Part shown: one piece after another, positions 49,201 to 59,800 of the stretch | Layout: each line of letters begins with the position of its first letter | How positions within the stretch are numbered: the stretch's first letter is position 1 | NCBI RefSeq assembly: GCF_026151205.1 | Contig: NC_087084.1 | Coordinates: 7,737,394 to 7,801,393, forward strand | Reading direction: 5' to 3' | Length of the DNA: 64,000 bases | DNA from: Bolinopsis microptera | Taxonomy: Eukaryota; Ctenophora; Tentaculata; Lobata; Bolinopsidae | Program-made: the position numbers and the translations under genes | Notes under the pieces: model-generated | Told to the model about the DNA's origin: nothing | Seen by the model: the letters and a program-made list of their open reading frames with translations, nothing else | Database searches by the model: none

Positions 49201-49221
49201 TCCATGAGCAGTGACTATTGA
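43293..49221 (+). CDS. GPR157-like seven-transmembrane receptor, gene 2 (8 exons found, first exon uncertain)
   Basis: Exons about 43293-43423, 43991-44051, 44351-44496, 45071-45172, 47648-47715, 48024-48120, 48425-48547 and 48881-49221 keep phase. TM1 is VAAVIGSLLGTIGAVIVMY; TM3 is ITTGAMLSFLWTFGLSQHMF; the outer loop has NNIT and TTWCWIK; next come FWDGKAFEI, then TM6 KILAIPLALIMVRMWGT and TM7 PLQGFVNCVLYKL, then a Cys-rich tail (CRCKCP). It is a paralogue of the upstream gene with the same exon layout but strongly diverged, so the tandem duplication is old. The frame is open upstream of 43293 with NFT and NTT glycosylation sites but has no ATG; a first exon is missing. Intron 4 holds GTAACC arrays and an RTE-like LINE; intron 3 holds a MITE. 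Ends at exons 1, 5, 6 and the stop are duplicated as repeats. Confidence 0.82.
43416..43664 (+). repeat. 69-bp tandem array containing the exon 1 donor of receptor gene 2
   Basis: Four copies with period 69 (starts 43416, 43485, 43554 and 43623). Each begins with the last bases of the exon and its donor, AATCGCAG|GTCTGAC, followed by intron sequence (TTGCTTCTCATTAATTTGG). The first copy is the real exon end; the others are candidate donors 69, 138 and 207 bp downstream. Confidence 0.93.
44540..44688. mobile_element. hAT-type MITE, copy 3 (149 bp)
   Basis: Same ends as the other two copies and a perfect 8-bp target duplication CTTTGGTT (44532-44539 and 44689-44696). It lies in intron 3 of receptor gene 2. 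Confidence 0.93.
45189..45836. repeat. GTAACC satellite, degenerate, intron 4 of receptor gene 2
   Basis: It follows the exon 4 donor within about 16 bp. Units are mixed (GTAACCTGG, GTAACCAGCTA, GTAGCCAGTTA) with a duplicated block of about 100 bp (45570-45650 against 45680-45780). It is interrupted by the LINE and continues at 47114-47205. Confidence 0.93.
45837..47113 (-). mobile_element. RTE/BovB-like LINE, 5'-truncated, inserted in the GTAACC satellite
   Basis: The minus-strand frame encodes a reverse transcriptase: FRRGRSTLPQILALRRIL, VFVDFSKAFDSINRDALF, GVLQGDTLAPFLFI, the catalytic FADDLAL, KYLGSYI, PVLLYGSETWTL and a C-terminal basic region. The RT block from about 47000 to 45956 appears unbroken. 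The endonuclease is absent. Both flanks are GTAACC satellite, so the LINE landed in a pre-existing array. The clade is inferred from the GSETWTL-type C-terminal motif. Confidence 0.88.
47114..47205. repeat. GTAACC satellite, right of the LINE
   Basis: Continuation of the array at 45189-45836, with CTGGTAACCAGCTAGTAAC units. Confidence 0.9.
47684..47828 (+). repeat. Exon 5 end and donor of receptor gene 2 duplicated around a GTAACC array
   Basis: A 33-bp segment ending GGTGCTGGATAAAGG occurs at 47684-47716 and again at 47796-47828. GTAACCTGGTAACCAGCTA units lie between. The first copy is followed by GTTAGT and the second by GTCAAC; both are possible donors, the first being closer to consensus. 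Confidence 0.92.
47950..48045 (+). repeat. 34-bp tandem array containing the acceptor of receptor exon 6
   Basis: The acceptor and first codons AATTAG|GTAAACAACAAGA occur three times with period 34 (AG at 47955, 47989 and 48023). Only the last is followed by the coding exon. Use of an upstream copy would shift the frame. Confidence 0.9.
48157..48265. repeat. (TGACGACATAG)n 11-bp array
   Basis: About ten copies, 37 bp after the donor of receptor exon 6. Confidence 0.95.
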
Positions 49222-49575
49222 GTGGTTAGTAACTCCATGAGCAGTGACTATTGAGTGGTTACTCTGGTTAGTAACTGCAAATCAGTGACTATTGAGTGGT
49301 TAGTGACTGCAAATGAGTGATTATTTAGTAGTGGTTACTATTACTGACTGCAAATCAGTGATTATTTAGTAGTGATTACTATTAGTGACTGCAAATCAGT
49401 GATTATTTAGTAGTGATTACTATTAGTGACTGCAAATCAGTGATTATTTAGTAGTGATTACTATTAGTGACTGCAAATCAGTGATTATTTAGTAGTGGTT
49501 ACTATTAATGACTGCAAATCAGTGATTATTTAGTAATGATTACTATTAGTGACTGCAAATCAGTGATTATTTAGT
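49195..49575 (+). repeat. Tandem array grown from the stop-codon region of receptor gene 2
   Basis: The last coding bases AACTCCATGAGCAGTGACTA plus TTGAGTGG are repeated once just after the stop. They grade into a 41-bp unit (GTGACTGCAAATCAGTGATT and following) repeated about six times. Confidence 0.9.
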
Positions 49576-49995
49576 AGTGTTTAAAGTATTAAGTAGAGTG
49601 TCTGGTGTTATGATAGTTACCAACCCAGATTAATACTGGCTAACTTTATTGTCACATTATTGTCACATTATTTTCATATTAGGTATAACTTCGGGGAGTC
49701 ACAGAACTGTGAGATCACTTATGTTGCCAAAAAACTGTAATTTTGTTTTATGTTGATGTTTTGGATGAATATTTTTAGACCCGACTTTTTTCATATAATA
49801 TTGCAAATTCATGTGCAGATTGTTTTCAAATTTCTAATCAGTACTTTTTAAGGTTTCTTCGTTACTTGTTATATTTGTAAATTGAAAATTTCGGCAACAA
49901 TTAAATACAATTTAAACGATTTCAGAAGACAAATAACTCCATAAAAACAAAAACAATCAACAAACGAAAACACTGCTGTCCCCCACTCTTTACAT
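49576..49995. other. Convergent 3' flanks of receptor gene 2 and the WD40 gene
   Basis: The two genes end towards each other here. No further feature was seen. Confidence 0.4.
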
Positions 49996-52900
49996 TCAGA
50001 CTCGTCTAGGTATGGGCGTGTTATTGCACACGATATGACTCCCACCCGAATTAAGAGTAGATTTAACAACAGGACCCCTAATCAGGCTCATCTCCTCCTT
50101 CAGTTCCTTCTTCAGATAAGACGAAAGTGTCTTCAGCAGGTAATCACCTGATCCTACCCTGGTGTGGGGTACTACAGGGTGTCGTCTTATTTTGGGTAAG
50201 TGTGGCACTGTGCTAGAGGCTAGAGCAATCGGTTTGGTTTTAACCGCAGCGGAAGGTGGAGGGGGTCGTTGAAGTTTGGGTAGTTTGGTCTGTTCTACGG
50301 TTGGAGCGTCAATAGACCTGGTTGTCCAGTCGACTTTGAGCATGCCGAACTGAGTGTTGCCATCGCAGTTTGTTGTGTGAGCGTTGAGGGTAGATGGCAT
50401 TGGTTCAATGAGGATATTTTTATTTTGAAATGAGGAAACAGAGCGGGAGAAGGTGATGGTTTTAACGAGACGCTGTCCCTTGATCTGGTTGATCGTGGGG
50501 AGCAGTGGAACAGATTGAGTGATATCAAACACTAACTTATCCTCGCTCTGGTAACCCAGATCTGATCTCAAGCTCTCCTCGCTGGGTAGACTCCTGTGCT
50601 TCCCCCACTCCTCCCCGATCTCCCTAGCTCTCTTCTCGTTAGCCTCGGTCACCTGATAATCAGTAACAGCGGCCCTCAGCCGGTCTACTCTGCTCTTCCT
50701 GGAGCAGGGTTTAGCGATCATACCCCTGGACCTGCACTGGGTCGCTAGGCTCGACCTGATACCATCAAGTGGCAGCTTGGTTGCTTCCTCCTTCATCATG
50801 ATGTGGCCGTTAGCCAAGAGCTGACCCAAATAGGACCCGCTCCTATCGAATATATCACCACATGTTGTGATTATTGTATCTTTGTTTTTAAACTTCCCTA
50901 ATACTTCTCCTTTCTCGTCTCTTACTTCTCTGTTCACGTACACATCGTCTATTGATACACCACTGTCAGCCTTTGTTTCGTAGGCGTCGAACTTTTGTAC
51001 GCACGTACTAAGCCTCTCGCCGTACTCCATGATATTACCAATGTTTATACCTGTAGGGGGATGATGAGGGAAGGGTTGGAGACAACACGTGAAACATATG
51101 ATATAATAATAAATTGAAGTTGTGTAACACTACTATTAAGATAAAACTTGCACTTAGCAGTGTTTCTAAACATCTCAGAAATTTACTTAAATAATATTGA
51201 TATATTATATAGGATATTGATTCTGATGGTAGAGATGATTAACACATTAGTAAAACGATATTAACCAAATAAATGTATTTTGATTTGTTTCTACCTGAAG
51301 AGTCGAATATTCTTCCAGAAAGGTGTATCATGGTATTATCAGGACCGACATGGCCCCAATACACATTCTGCTTATTAAATATCTCTCCGTTTACGTACAT
51401 TCTGTTCCCATCCGGACACATTTTCCCAGCATACAACCCTTCGCAAGTAAACAAAATCCCATCTTTGCTGATAAACTCCCCTTCCTTGGTCAATGTGCCC
51501 AGATTCTCCCCTTTCTGGTTCTTTATCCTGCCCTGGTTGTCACAGTTAGCAACATTTCTAACCAGATCCATCCCTTGCTTCACCACATAACGGTCTATAA
51601 CAAGGTTCATGTTATCTGGGATGGACACATCTCCGTTAGGAAGGAGGGACCCCACCATTCTGCGGTTAGGATCATAAAACTGGTCATCATCCTTCTGGAA
51701 CCACAACATGAGGTCGTTAGTGGAGTTGTAAAGCTTACCCCTGTCCCTGAGTTCACCTATCATCTGACCCCTCTCCTTCACTTCTTCACCTGTGCAGTTC
51801 ATGATTCTCCTTTTTATGTCTATAGAGGGAATGCTGACCAGAGCATCTTCCTCGGATTCAGGGTAACCACCAGACATGTTCATATCCAGATCAAATGTGG
51901 AGTCCTGACCGAATGTAGATAAGCTCCCTGATTTGCTCTTGTAGTCCTCCGCGATATCAGCCAAGGAGCCCGGGGGAGTTTGAGTTGTTTTCGGTGTGTT
52001 CTGTCGGAGGAGATCTCGAGATGTCTTTTTTTGAGATGAGCTTGATTTGGAGGATTTTCGTTGATTTTGTAGGTTGTGCTTGCTAATCTTGGTAGGCTGC
52101 TGTTTACTAACATTTGAAGGATTCACTTGTATCTCGAATTCTGATACTATCTGTATCTCCTCAGATACCTTGCTGGATAAGCTCGGTTCTGGATTTTCAA
52201 CTTTGTTCCTCCAGTATTGAATGTTAAGTATCTTTCCACCTGATACTATTTCGATATCGTCTGGGCCCGACGAGCTATCCATTATTTGTAACCCGATCAA
52301 CAGTTCTCTAAGCTCCTCTTTGGTGTTTATGTCTGCATATTCGGACAGTTCCTTGAATGCCTTGTCCTTGATCTCGTCGTCCTCGTGAACCAAGAATGGC
52401 AGGATGTCCATGAGTACTTCTTTTGTCTCCGGACTATTCTTTACATGAGATTCTTTGTTTTTCCTATGGACCTTAATTATGGAAGACAGAATGTTGAACT
52501 TTTGAAAGTCACTGATTTTGCATTCCATGAGACTTTTGAGTAACTCTGTGTAGTGGGTGGCATCGATTTTACCTGATTCATACAGTTTCAACGCTACTTC
52601 CTCTGTGGTTTTAACTTCCTCAATACTAAGTTGAGGCTTATTTTCCACGTTTAGGAACTCGTCAAGGTTTTTGATAAAAAGGAAATGTTCAGATTCAGTT
52701 TTTATTCGATCAACCCATCGCGAAAGTGAAACAAGCCGTTCTTTTGGGTCCGACTTAGTTTTTATTTCTTTCAAGCGTTCTTTAAATGGAAGTGCAACTT
52801 GTTCCTTGCTCTCCGTCTCGGGCAATGAAGTGATGGTTACAGTGGGTTTCAGTATTATATTCTCTGACTCTGAAGACAATACGCCCGATTTGGAATTCGC

Positions 52901-53820
52901 AACTGATGAAATGGCTTTCATCGCATCAGTTCTCGACTTCCTTTCAGCAATCATGCCTTTTTTCTTTAAACCGTCTCCTTCAAATCTGGACTCTCTTCGC
53001 TTTTTGGGTTTACTGATCATTGATTTTCTAACCTTGGACATTTTCCTGTTAGCGATCGACATTTTTCTTTTCTTAGCTGGTACAGATAACTTGGCTTCGC
53101 TTATAGACTCAACCGCCTCCTCGGTGTTAGCATCAGACAGCTCTGTTAGAGACGATGCCACAGTAAGTGCACTTATCTGTTCAAATGAAATGGATTTTTG
53201 ACTAGGAGCAGCATTCGATCGTGGGACTCTTTCCGAATAAGAGTACGACGGTGCTTCACTTAACGCCATCCCCGCAAAAGTTGAGCGTTTCTCTTTGACT
53301 GATTGTTTGGAGTTGTTGATAACATCAATAAGATGAGAGGAAGGGATGGGTGAAGTAGATGCCATAGTGGTCTCTGAGGGCGTGCTTCCGGTCGTTGACA
53401 TGAACAATGCTGAGAAACCGTCCCCCATTCGGGGTGATGGGGAAACGAGGCCAGTCTTCGAATCTTGTGTAACGATGATATCCATAATAGATTCTTTTTC
53501 CTCTTCCACAATCGGGTGGATGCTAAACTTTGAGGGAATTGAAAGGATAGCAAACGAGTCTGTGGCTTCTGTAACTGGAGGTTGAGGACGAAGGATACTG
53601 TGCTTATTGAATAGAAGCTGAAATTCTAAAAGGTGGGTGAACATGATGCGTGCTACTGAGTTAGGGATGAAGCCATCAGGGGCACATGGAAAGGAATTGT
53701 CTATGATTGAAAACTCCGACCACTTCCTATCACACTTAGCAACTTCCAGCGCAGTTTCCTCAGTAAGTGCAACCTCCTCAACGGCATCAAGTGCAGCTTT
53801 CTGCAACTTATCTGTATTTT
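49996..53820 (-). other. C-terminal region of the WD40 protein: helical repeats and glycine-turn repeats
   Basis: The last two exons encode a charged, partly helical part (EETALEVAKCDRKWSEF, DILPFLVHEDDEIKDKAFKE, which looks like a HEAT-type helix pair). Next is a run of short repeats of about 20-25 residues with the pattern xxGxLLxNGxVxxxxG: MVGSLLPNGDVSIPD, NLGTLTKEGEFISKDG, YAGKMCPDGNRMYVNGEI, YWGHVGPDNTMIHLSGRI, VLGKFKNKDTIITTCGDI and YLGQLLANGHIMM. Such repeats likely form a beta-solenoid. The tail is proline/lysine-rich and ends IPRRV. Confidence 0.65.
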
Positions 53821-56800
53821 CTGTAGGGGTATTCTCCCTGTTTTGGTCTTGAGTTGACTTCTCACTAGACTTGTTACTCCGGGAACTACCACCACTGCTG
53901 GCACCACCTCCTCCACCTCCTCCAGCACCACGCCTCCCGTCCTCTCCTCTCCTCCTCCCTCCCCTAGAACTATCATCATCCCTTGGAGGATCCCTCTTTC
54001 TCCTAGAATATCTCCCATCTCCTCTCTCCAACCGGCTCATCTTCTCTTACGTCTAGTGTTTAGAGACACTGGAACCTCCTCCGGCTCGTCGCACGTGCAG
54101 GATGACGGAACTGCTTTCAGGCTCTCCACGGTTCCGTCAAACTCCCCTTCAAGGTTCAGGAGTCGCTGGATGTACTGCGGAGGAAGGTATTTTGATACGG
54201 GGATCACAGTGAGGTTTGTGTTGTTGGAACAGAAGATGGCTCCGAAGTCGGTGGCAAAACATACGCCGTACACGGGGGTGCTGAACAGAATTTCTCCTGA
54301 GGAAACGGAAGTTTAGCTGTTTTACTAAAATTGGGATGGAATTTTTCAAATTGTGGTTTGCAATTTGATCTCCAAAACATATCATACAGCCTGCCCAAAA
54401 ATAACATACGATTTATAAATGACTTACTTAGAAGGACGTTCTTGTTGTCCCACAGTTTCATGAAGTAGTCCTCCGCGGCAACAGTGACAAATACCTCCAG
54501 TGTTGACAAAGCGTCCATATCTGTTACACTTTTAGTGTGTGAGTCTGACGGGGACTGCTTGTAAATCTGATGGAAGATGATGGTTGTTTTTTAGAGTGAA
54601 GATTTTTTAAATAGTAGTTCTTAGTATGAACATTGAAGGAAATAAAAATCGGAGGCCCGCTGGCCGCTAACAACTAAGAAATGACAAATTCTCAAGCACC
54701 AGATGGTCACCAATCCCCCCACCCCAACACCAGATGATCACCCATCCCCTCCCCCTCCTCCCCTCCCCCTCCCCCCCCCCCCCCCCCACCACCAGATGAT
54801 CCTCCCCACCAGATGATCCTCCCCCCCCAGCAGATGATCCTCCCCATCTCACTAACCTCAACATAAGGTTCGCATATTGAGGTTGTGGGTTCCATTAATG
54901 TGCTGTGTAGACTGTCTTTCTCCAAAATACTGAACAAGGGAGAAGATTTTATTTGTTTTGTTTCCAAATGTCTAAATTAATGAATAATAAGGTCTTACAT
55001 GCGGCTGTCCTGCCAGTAGTTAAGCGATGCAACTTTCATAGCCACCTTGCCAACAGTACAATTTCAGAAACATGGTACCATGGTTACCTGGGGAACTTGA
55101 CGAGGGAGACCTGCTTACTGAAGGATATCATGAGATACACATCCGTAATGAGGAACAGGGAGATGGGGCTTGTAAGGGTCAACACGTGCCGCAGGTTGAC
55201 TGACAGATTGTTGTCTGAAATTAATCTGAATAAAGCTTAGTTATAGAGACATGTTTATCGAGGAGAGATTTAAAATGAAATCAAACACCAAATATTCCTG
55301 GAGGACACCTCCATATTCATCTTTAGTTAAGACAGACAGGTTGATTATCTGGAATCAGTTATCCAGTGGTTACTAGCTAGATTAAGTCGCCAGTGACTGA
55401 AGTTTTAAAAAAAAGATAAACCTGTAGATATAGAGAGTATATAAACGGATATATAACTAGGGTTATCTCCAGTCAGGATAGCTACTGTACACTTTTTACT
55501 TCCTTCCCCCGCGCTAGAGGCCTCCTGGTAAACAATTGGTTAATTAAATAAGAATTAATTGATAATTAATTAATTAATCTAACTTGCTGTGTAGGAAGTG
55601 CAGTAAGCATGTAATCACTGACTGGTTTGTTAGTATGAATTCTGTCTCTTGCCTCATCTTAAATTGTATATCATTCCGAATAACACAATTTTCTATAAAA
55701 ACGGAATAATTCAAACTAACCATATCCTTCACCATGCCTCGCTCTATATTAACAGGCTGTGGTAAATGTAACCAATCAGGCCCGTCCGTTACAATCAGCT
55801 GACCCTCTGCTGTTCCAACCAGCACCAGACTTAACATTGTCTCCGTACGGGTTTTAGAGCGCTTAGCGGTGGGCAGCCAGTAGGGTATGCCAAGGTATGC
55901 CTGTAAAACTACCAGCGTGAAATGTCTGAATTCAGTAACCTAGTGACCAGCTAGTAACCTAGAGACCAGCTAGTAACCTAGTAACCAGCTAGTTACTAGC
56001 GGTGGGCAGCCAGTAAGGTATGCCAAGGTATGCCTGTAAAACTACCAGCGTGAAATGTCTGAATTCAGTAACCTAGTGACCAGCTAGTAACTTAGTGACC
56101 AGCTAGTAACCTAGTAACCAGCTAGTAACCTAGTGACAAGCTAGTAACCTAGTAACCAGCTAGTAACTAGCGGTGGAGAGCCAGTAGGGTATGCCAAGGT
56201 ATGCCTGTAAAACTACCAGCGTGAAAATTTCTGAATTTAATATTAATAATGAATAATGAATAACACGTTTCGACATTGAAAATATACCCGAATAAAGATA
56301 CGTTTAAGTCATTCAAGCGAGACTTAGTATGGAAATATCAAAATTTTGGAGTTTATATCAGAGCAGAAGTATCAGGAATATCATCAAAAGTTTTAAAAAT
56401 CAAATTTTATAAACATTTTATAAATATTAAATATTTTATTACTCTGACCTCGCATATTGCGTTGACTTTTTGTCCTTCTGTTTTGAACAACGTTTTCAAT
56501 TCAGCAGGATGAGTTTCACAATTATATCCCTCCACATGGCCTGCCTCTGGATCTAAATATTTTTGTGGGTGTTAAATCTGAAGATCAATATACTTAAAGA
56601 CGTTTGGGGTTCAAAAAGGGTTCAAAAAGGTTTAAAATTTGGGGAAACTTTGAATAGGCGCGTTACAAGGAATTAATATGATGGTCCACCTCAGAACAAA
56701 CAATTTGAACATTAAATCCAAAATGTGTAATTAATTAATTGATTAATTAATTAACGGGTAATTAAACCTTATTTAGGTTGGCTTTTATATAATATTATAA

Positions 56801-59800
56801 ATAGCTAAAAGGAAAGCAAAAGACCCCAAATTACCTAAAATGAAGGTCATGTTGCGACTGCTACTGTAAGCTGAGTACTTCAGATTGAAATTAGCCGTGT
56901 TGGTACTGCGGATAAATGAATAAATAATTATTTAGTCAACTTAAGCTAACAAATAATAATAATAATAAATTTAATAACAACACTTTTAAGATAAAACTTA
57001 TACTCAGCAGTGTTTAATCTAAACATCCCAGAAAAGTACTTGAATAAAATGAGGGAATGTAAGTCTGTTAGAAGTTATAAAAGACCACTGGCAAATTATT
57101 TCTCTAAAAATCCTACTCATGCTAGACTTATCTTAACCAAGATTAGACGACTTCGTATCGTACACATAAATTCTTTAAAGAAATCGCACACTTTTTACTG
57201 GTTTTTACAGTTATCAGAAGTTGGCATTTCACAATTCACATGACCAAAATACAAAACAGTTTTTGCTCATAACTTCTCAGCTGGGGAAGCAGTTTTACCC
57301 TATAATTATATATATAGTAATATAGTATATAATATAGTAATGCTCCTAGCAACAGCTAGTAGAGCCCTTTTGCTAAAAGAGAAAAAAACACAGTTGTAAT
57401 CATATAATTATAGGCATATATCACAATTTTGTAAGCCGTGATTATTTGTAGTATTACTATTATTGATGAAGATAAGTTAAATTCTATGTTATAGATTTGT
57501 TATCTTAGCAATTGATAGAATAATTCTTCTGGAAGCCAGCATAGGTGTGACTCATCCTCCGATGTGTAACCAATCCTCCAGTTAGGATCGGAGCAAGGGG
57601 GCGTTTCTCGGGAGGTCTAGACTTGGTTTGTAGCAAGCTGCGTGGTATGTTAATAAGGGCATATTAATATGCGAGCAGGGTTGACCACGCATAAAGTTGG
57701 TAGAGTTTTGATAAGGCTCAAAAACTGGATTAATAGAGTAACACCTGGGTAACACCTAAGTAACACCTGGGTAACACCTAAGTAACACCTGGGTATCAGG
57801 AACCTTCTCGAAGGGAGGGGCGGTAGGTAGAACCATGAACTGAACATTATATAAGGTCCGGTGGAAAGGTCAAAAAGGTCAGATTGAGTTTGCCCTATTC
57901 GATAGAGGGTCATTGATGACTGACCAGAATTGACCAGGACCAGTTACGGTTGGATCCTGGTAATGGTGAGCACGGATGGTATGGTGAGCACGGATTGGGG
58001 CATGTCGTTATAGGGAGAATCAGCGATGGTTGATTTGGGTCATCTAGATTAGATTAGGATACAGGGAGAGTCAACGATGGTTGATTCGGTTAGATCCTAG
58101 ATACCTAGGATGGGGCTTGTGGTTACAGGGACATCAACAATGGTTGATTCAGGTCATGTAGATTATGTTAAGGATAAGTTAGGGGCGTTTTTAGGCGATA
58201 TAAGTCTGATTGATTAGGATTTGAAGTAAGAGTTTGGTGTATTAGTCATTATATTATTATATACTATATAGTATAATAAATCTTGGGCGATATAAGTCTG
58301 TTTAATTAGGATTTAAAGTATGAATTTTTCGAATTAGTCATTGTGCTGTTTTATAGTTTAATATCTTGTAACCATCGTTATTGCTTTCGTTTTCGTTGTT
58401 CGTAACCTAAATTACTACAAATAATCTAATGATCTGAAGCAAGTGATGACTGCTTACAATTTTATCAGGTAAATGTGGTTCTCGTCTGACCTCACAATTT
58501 ATTGCAACACACAATTATTTGTGGTTATTTAACTACTATTTGCAATGGAATATTCATCAAACTGAGAGGGCTATTTATTTTGATTTTAGTACATTTTATG
58601 ATGAAGACAGCTGTTATCATTTACTGAACATGACTATTTCTTCTGATTTCAATATATTTTATGATTAGGGCACCGGCAGCTGCTATTTTGTAATCAACAG
58701 TGGCTATTTTTCCTGATTATAGAATATTTATAGTGAGGACAGAATCAAAACAACAAACATGCTCATGAGAGGGCTTTTTATTTTGATTTTAGTACATTTT
58801 ATGATGAAGGCAGCGTTGTCATTTACAGAACATGACTAAATCTTCTGATTTTAATATATTTTATGATTAGGGCACTGGCAGCTGCTATTTTGTAATCAAC
58901 AGTGGCTATTTGTCCTGATTATAGAATATTTTATAGTGAGGACAGAATCAAAACAATATGTTCATGAGAGGGCTTTTTCTTTTGATTTTAGTACGTCATG
59001 TACTATGATGAAGGCAGCTGTTATCATTTACAGAACATGACTAAATCTTCTGATTTCAATATATTTTATGATTAGGGCACTGGCAGCTGCTATTTTTACT
59101 CAACCGTGACTATTTGTCCTGATTATAGAATATTTTATAGTGAGGATAGAATCGAAACAACTCATTTTCTTTAATTACCGAATCCATTTCTTGTCCGTAA
59201 CTGAAGTAATTATATAATTCTTAATCCATTTGCAAGAAATCTTTGTCGACATAGCGGGGGTATCGGAGCATTCGTTTCGCCATTGCTCCAGAAGATAATT
59301 TACCCATTTTACCGAACGTCTTTGTCATTGTGTAAAGAACTCAAAATATAAGGATCTCTAAATAATAAGGATCTAAATATAAGGATCTCTAAATAATAAA
59401 AAGTTGATGCTTAATTTTCTTCACAATTAATATTTTAATTGCGGTTATGTTTCACCTATCCAGAAGTCTGTATCATGATACAGCAAAAAGCGAAATTTGC
59501 CATGGCGTCAGGCCAGAAATAGTTTTCGTTGACTTGAGCTTTATATAAAAGTAAAGTTTTAGCAGGAACCCATTTAAATCTAAAGCGGTGTCAAGAAACA
59601 ACGATACTTATTTATTTAGTGATTTTGACATATTTTTCTTGGTACATTTTTCATTTCTTCATACTGGTCAAAAGACCGTGGTCATAAAAGCATTCGACCC
59701 AGCCGAAAAAGTTTCAACAGTATTATATCAGATATCTCTCACGGTTTTCGCGGAAAAATCGTGTTAAAGTTATTGTCATTGTGTCAGTCTCGCTTTATAT

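Noticed and set aside
52671-53201. 176-residue plus-strand ORF
   Set aside because: It is antisense to the large WD40 exon with no motif of its own.
53701-54018. 105-residue minus-strand ORF rich in Glu/Val/Gly
   Set aside because: It is a shifted frame of the Gly/Arg-rich segment and the start of WD40 exon 14; composition reflects GGA/GGT repeats.
57548-58440. Possible solo LTR (GGTAACACCTAAGTAACACC repeats, TATAAGG, AATAAA)
   Set aside because: I could not find matching ends, a target duplication or a primer-binding site; left unassigned.
59220-59330. Minus-strand 35-codon ORF (MTKTFGKMGKLSSGAMAKRM)
   Set aside because: Too short, with no phase-compatible partner in the WD40 exon chain, whose junction from 60503 to 56905 already fits.
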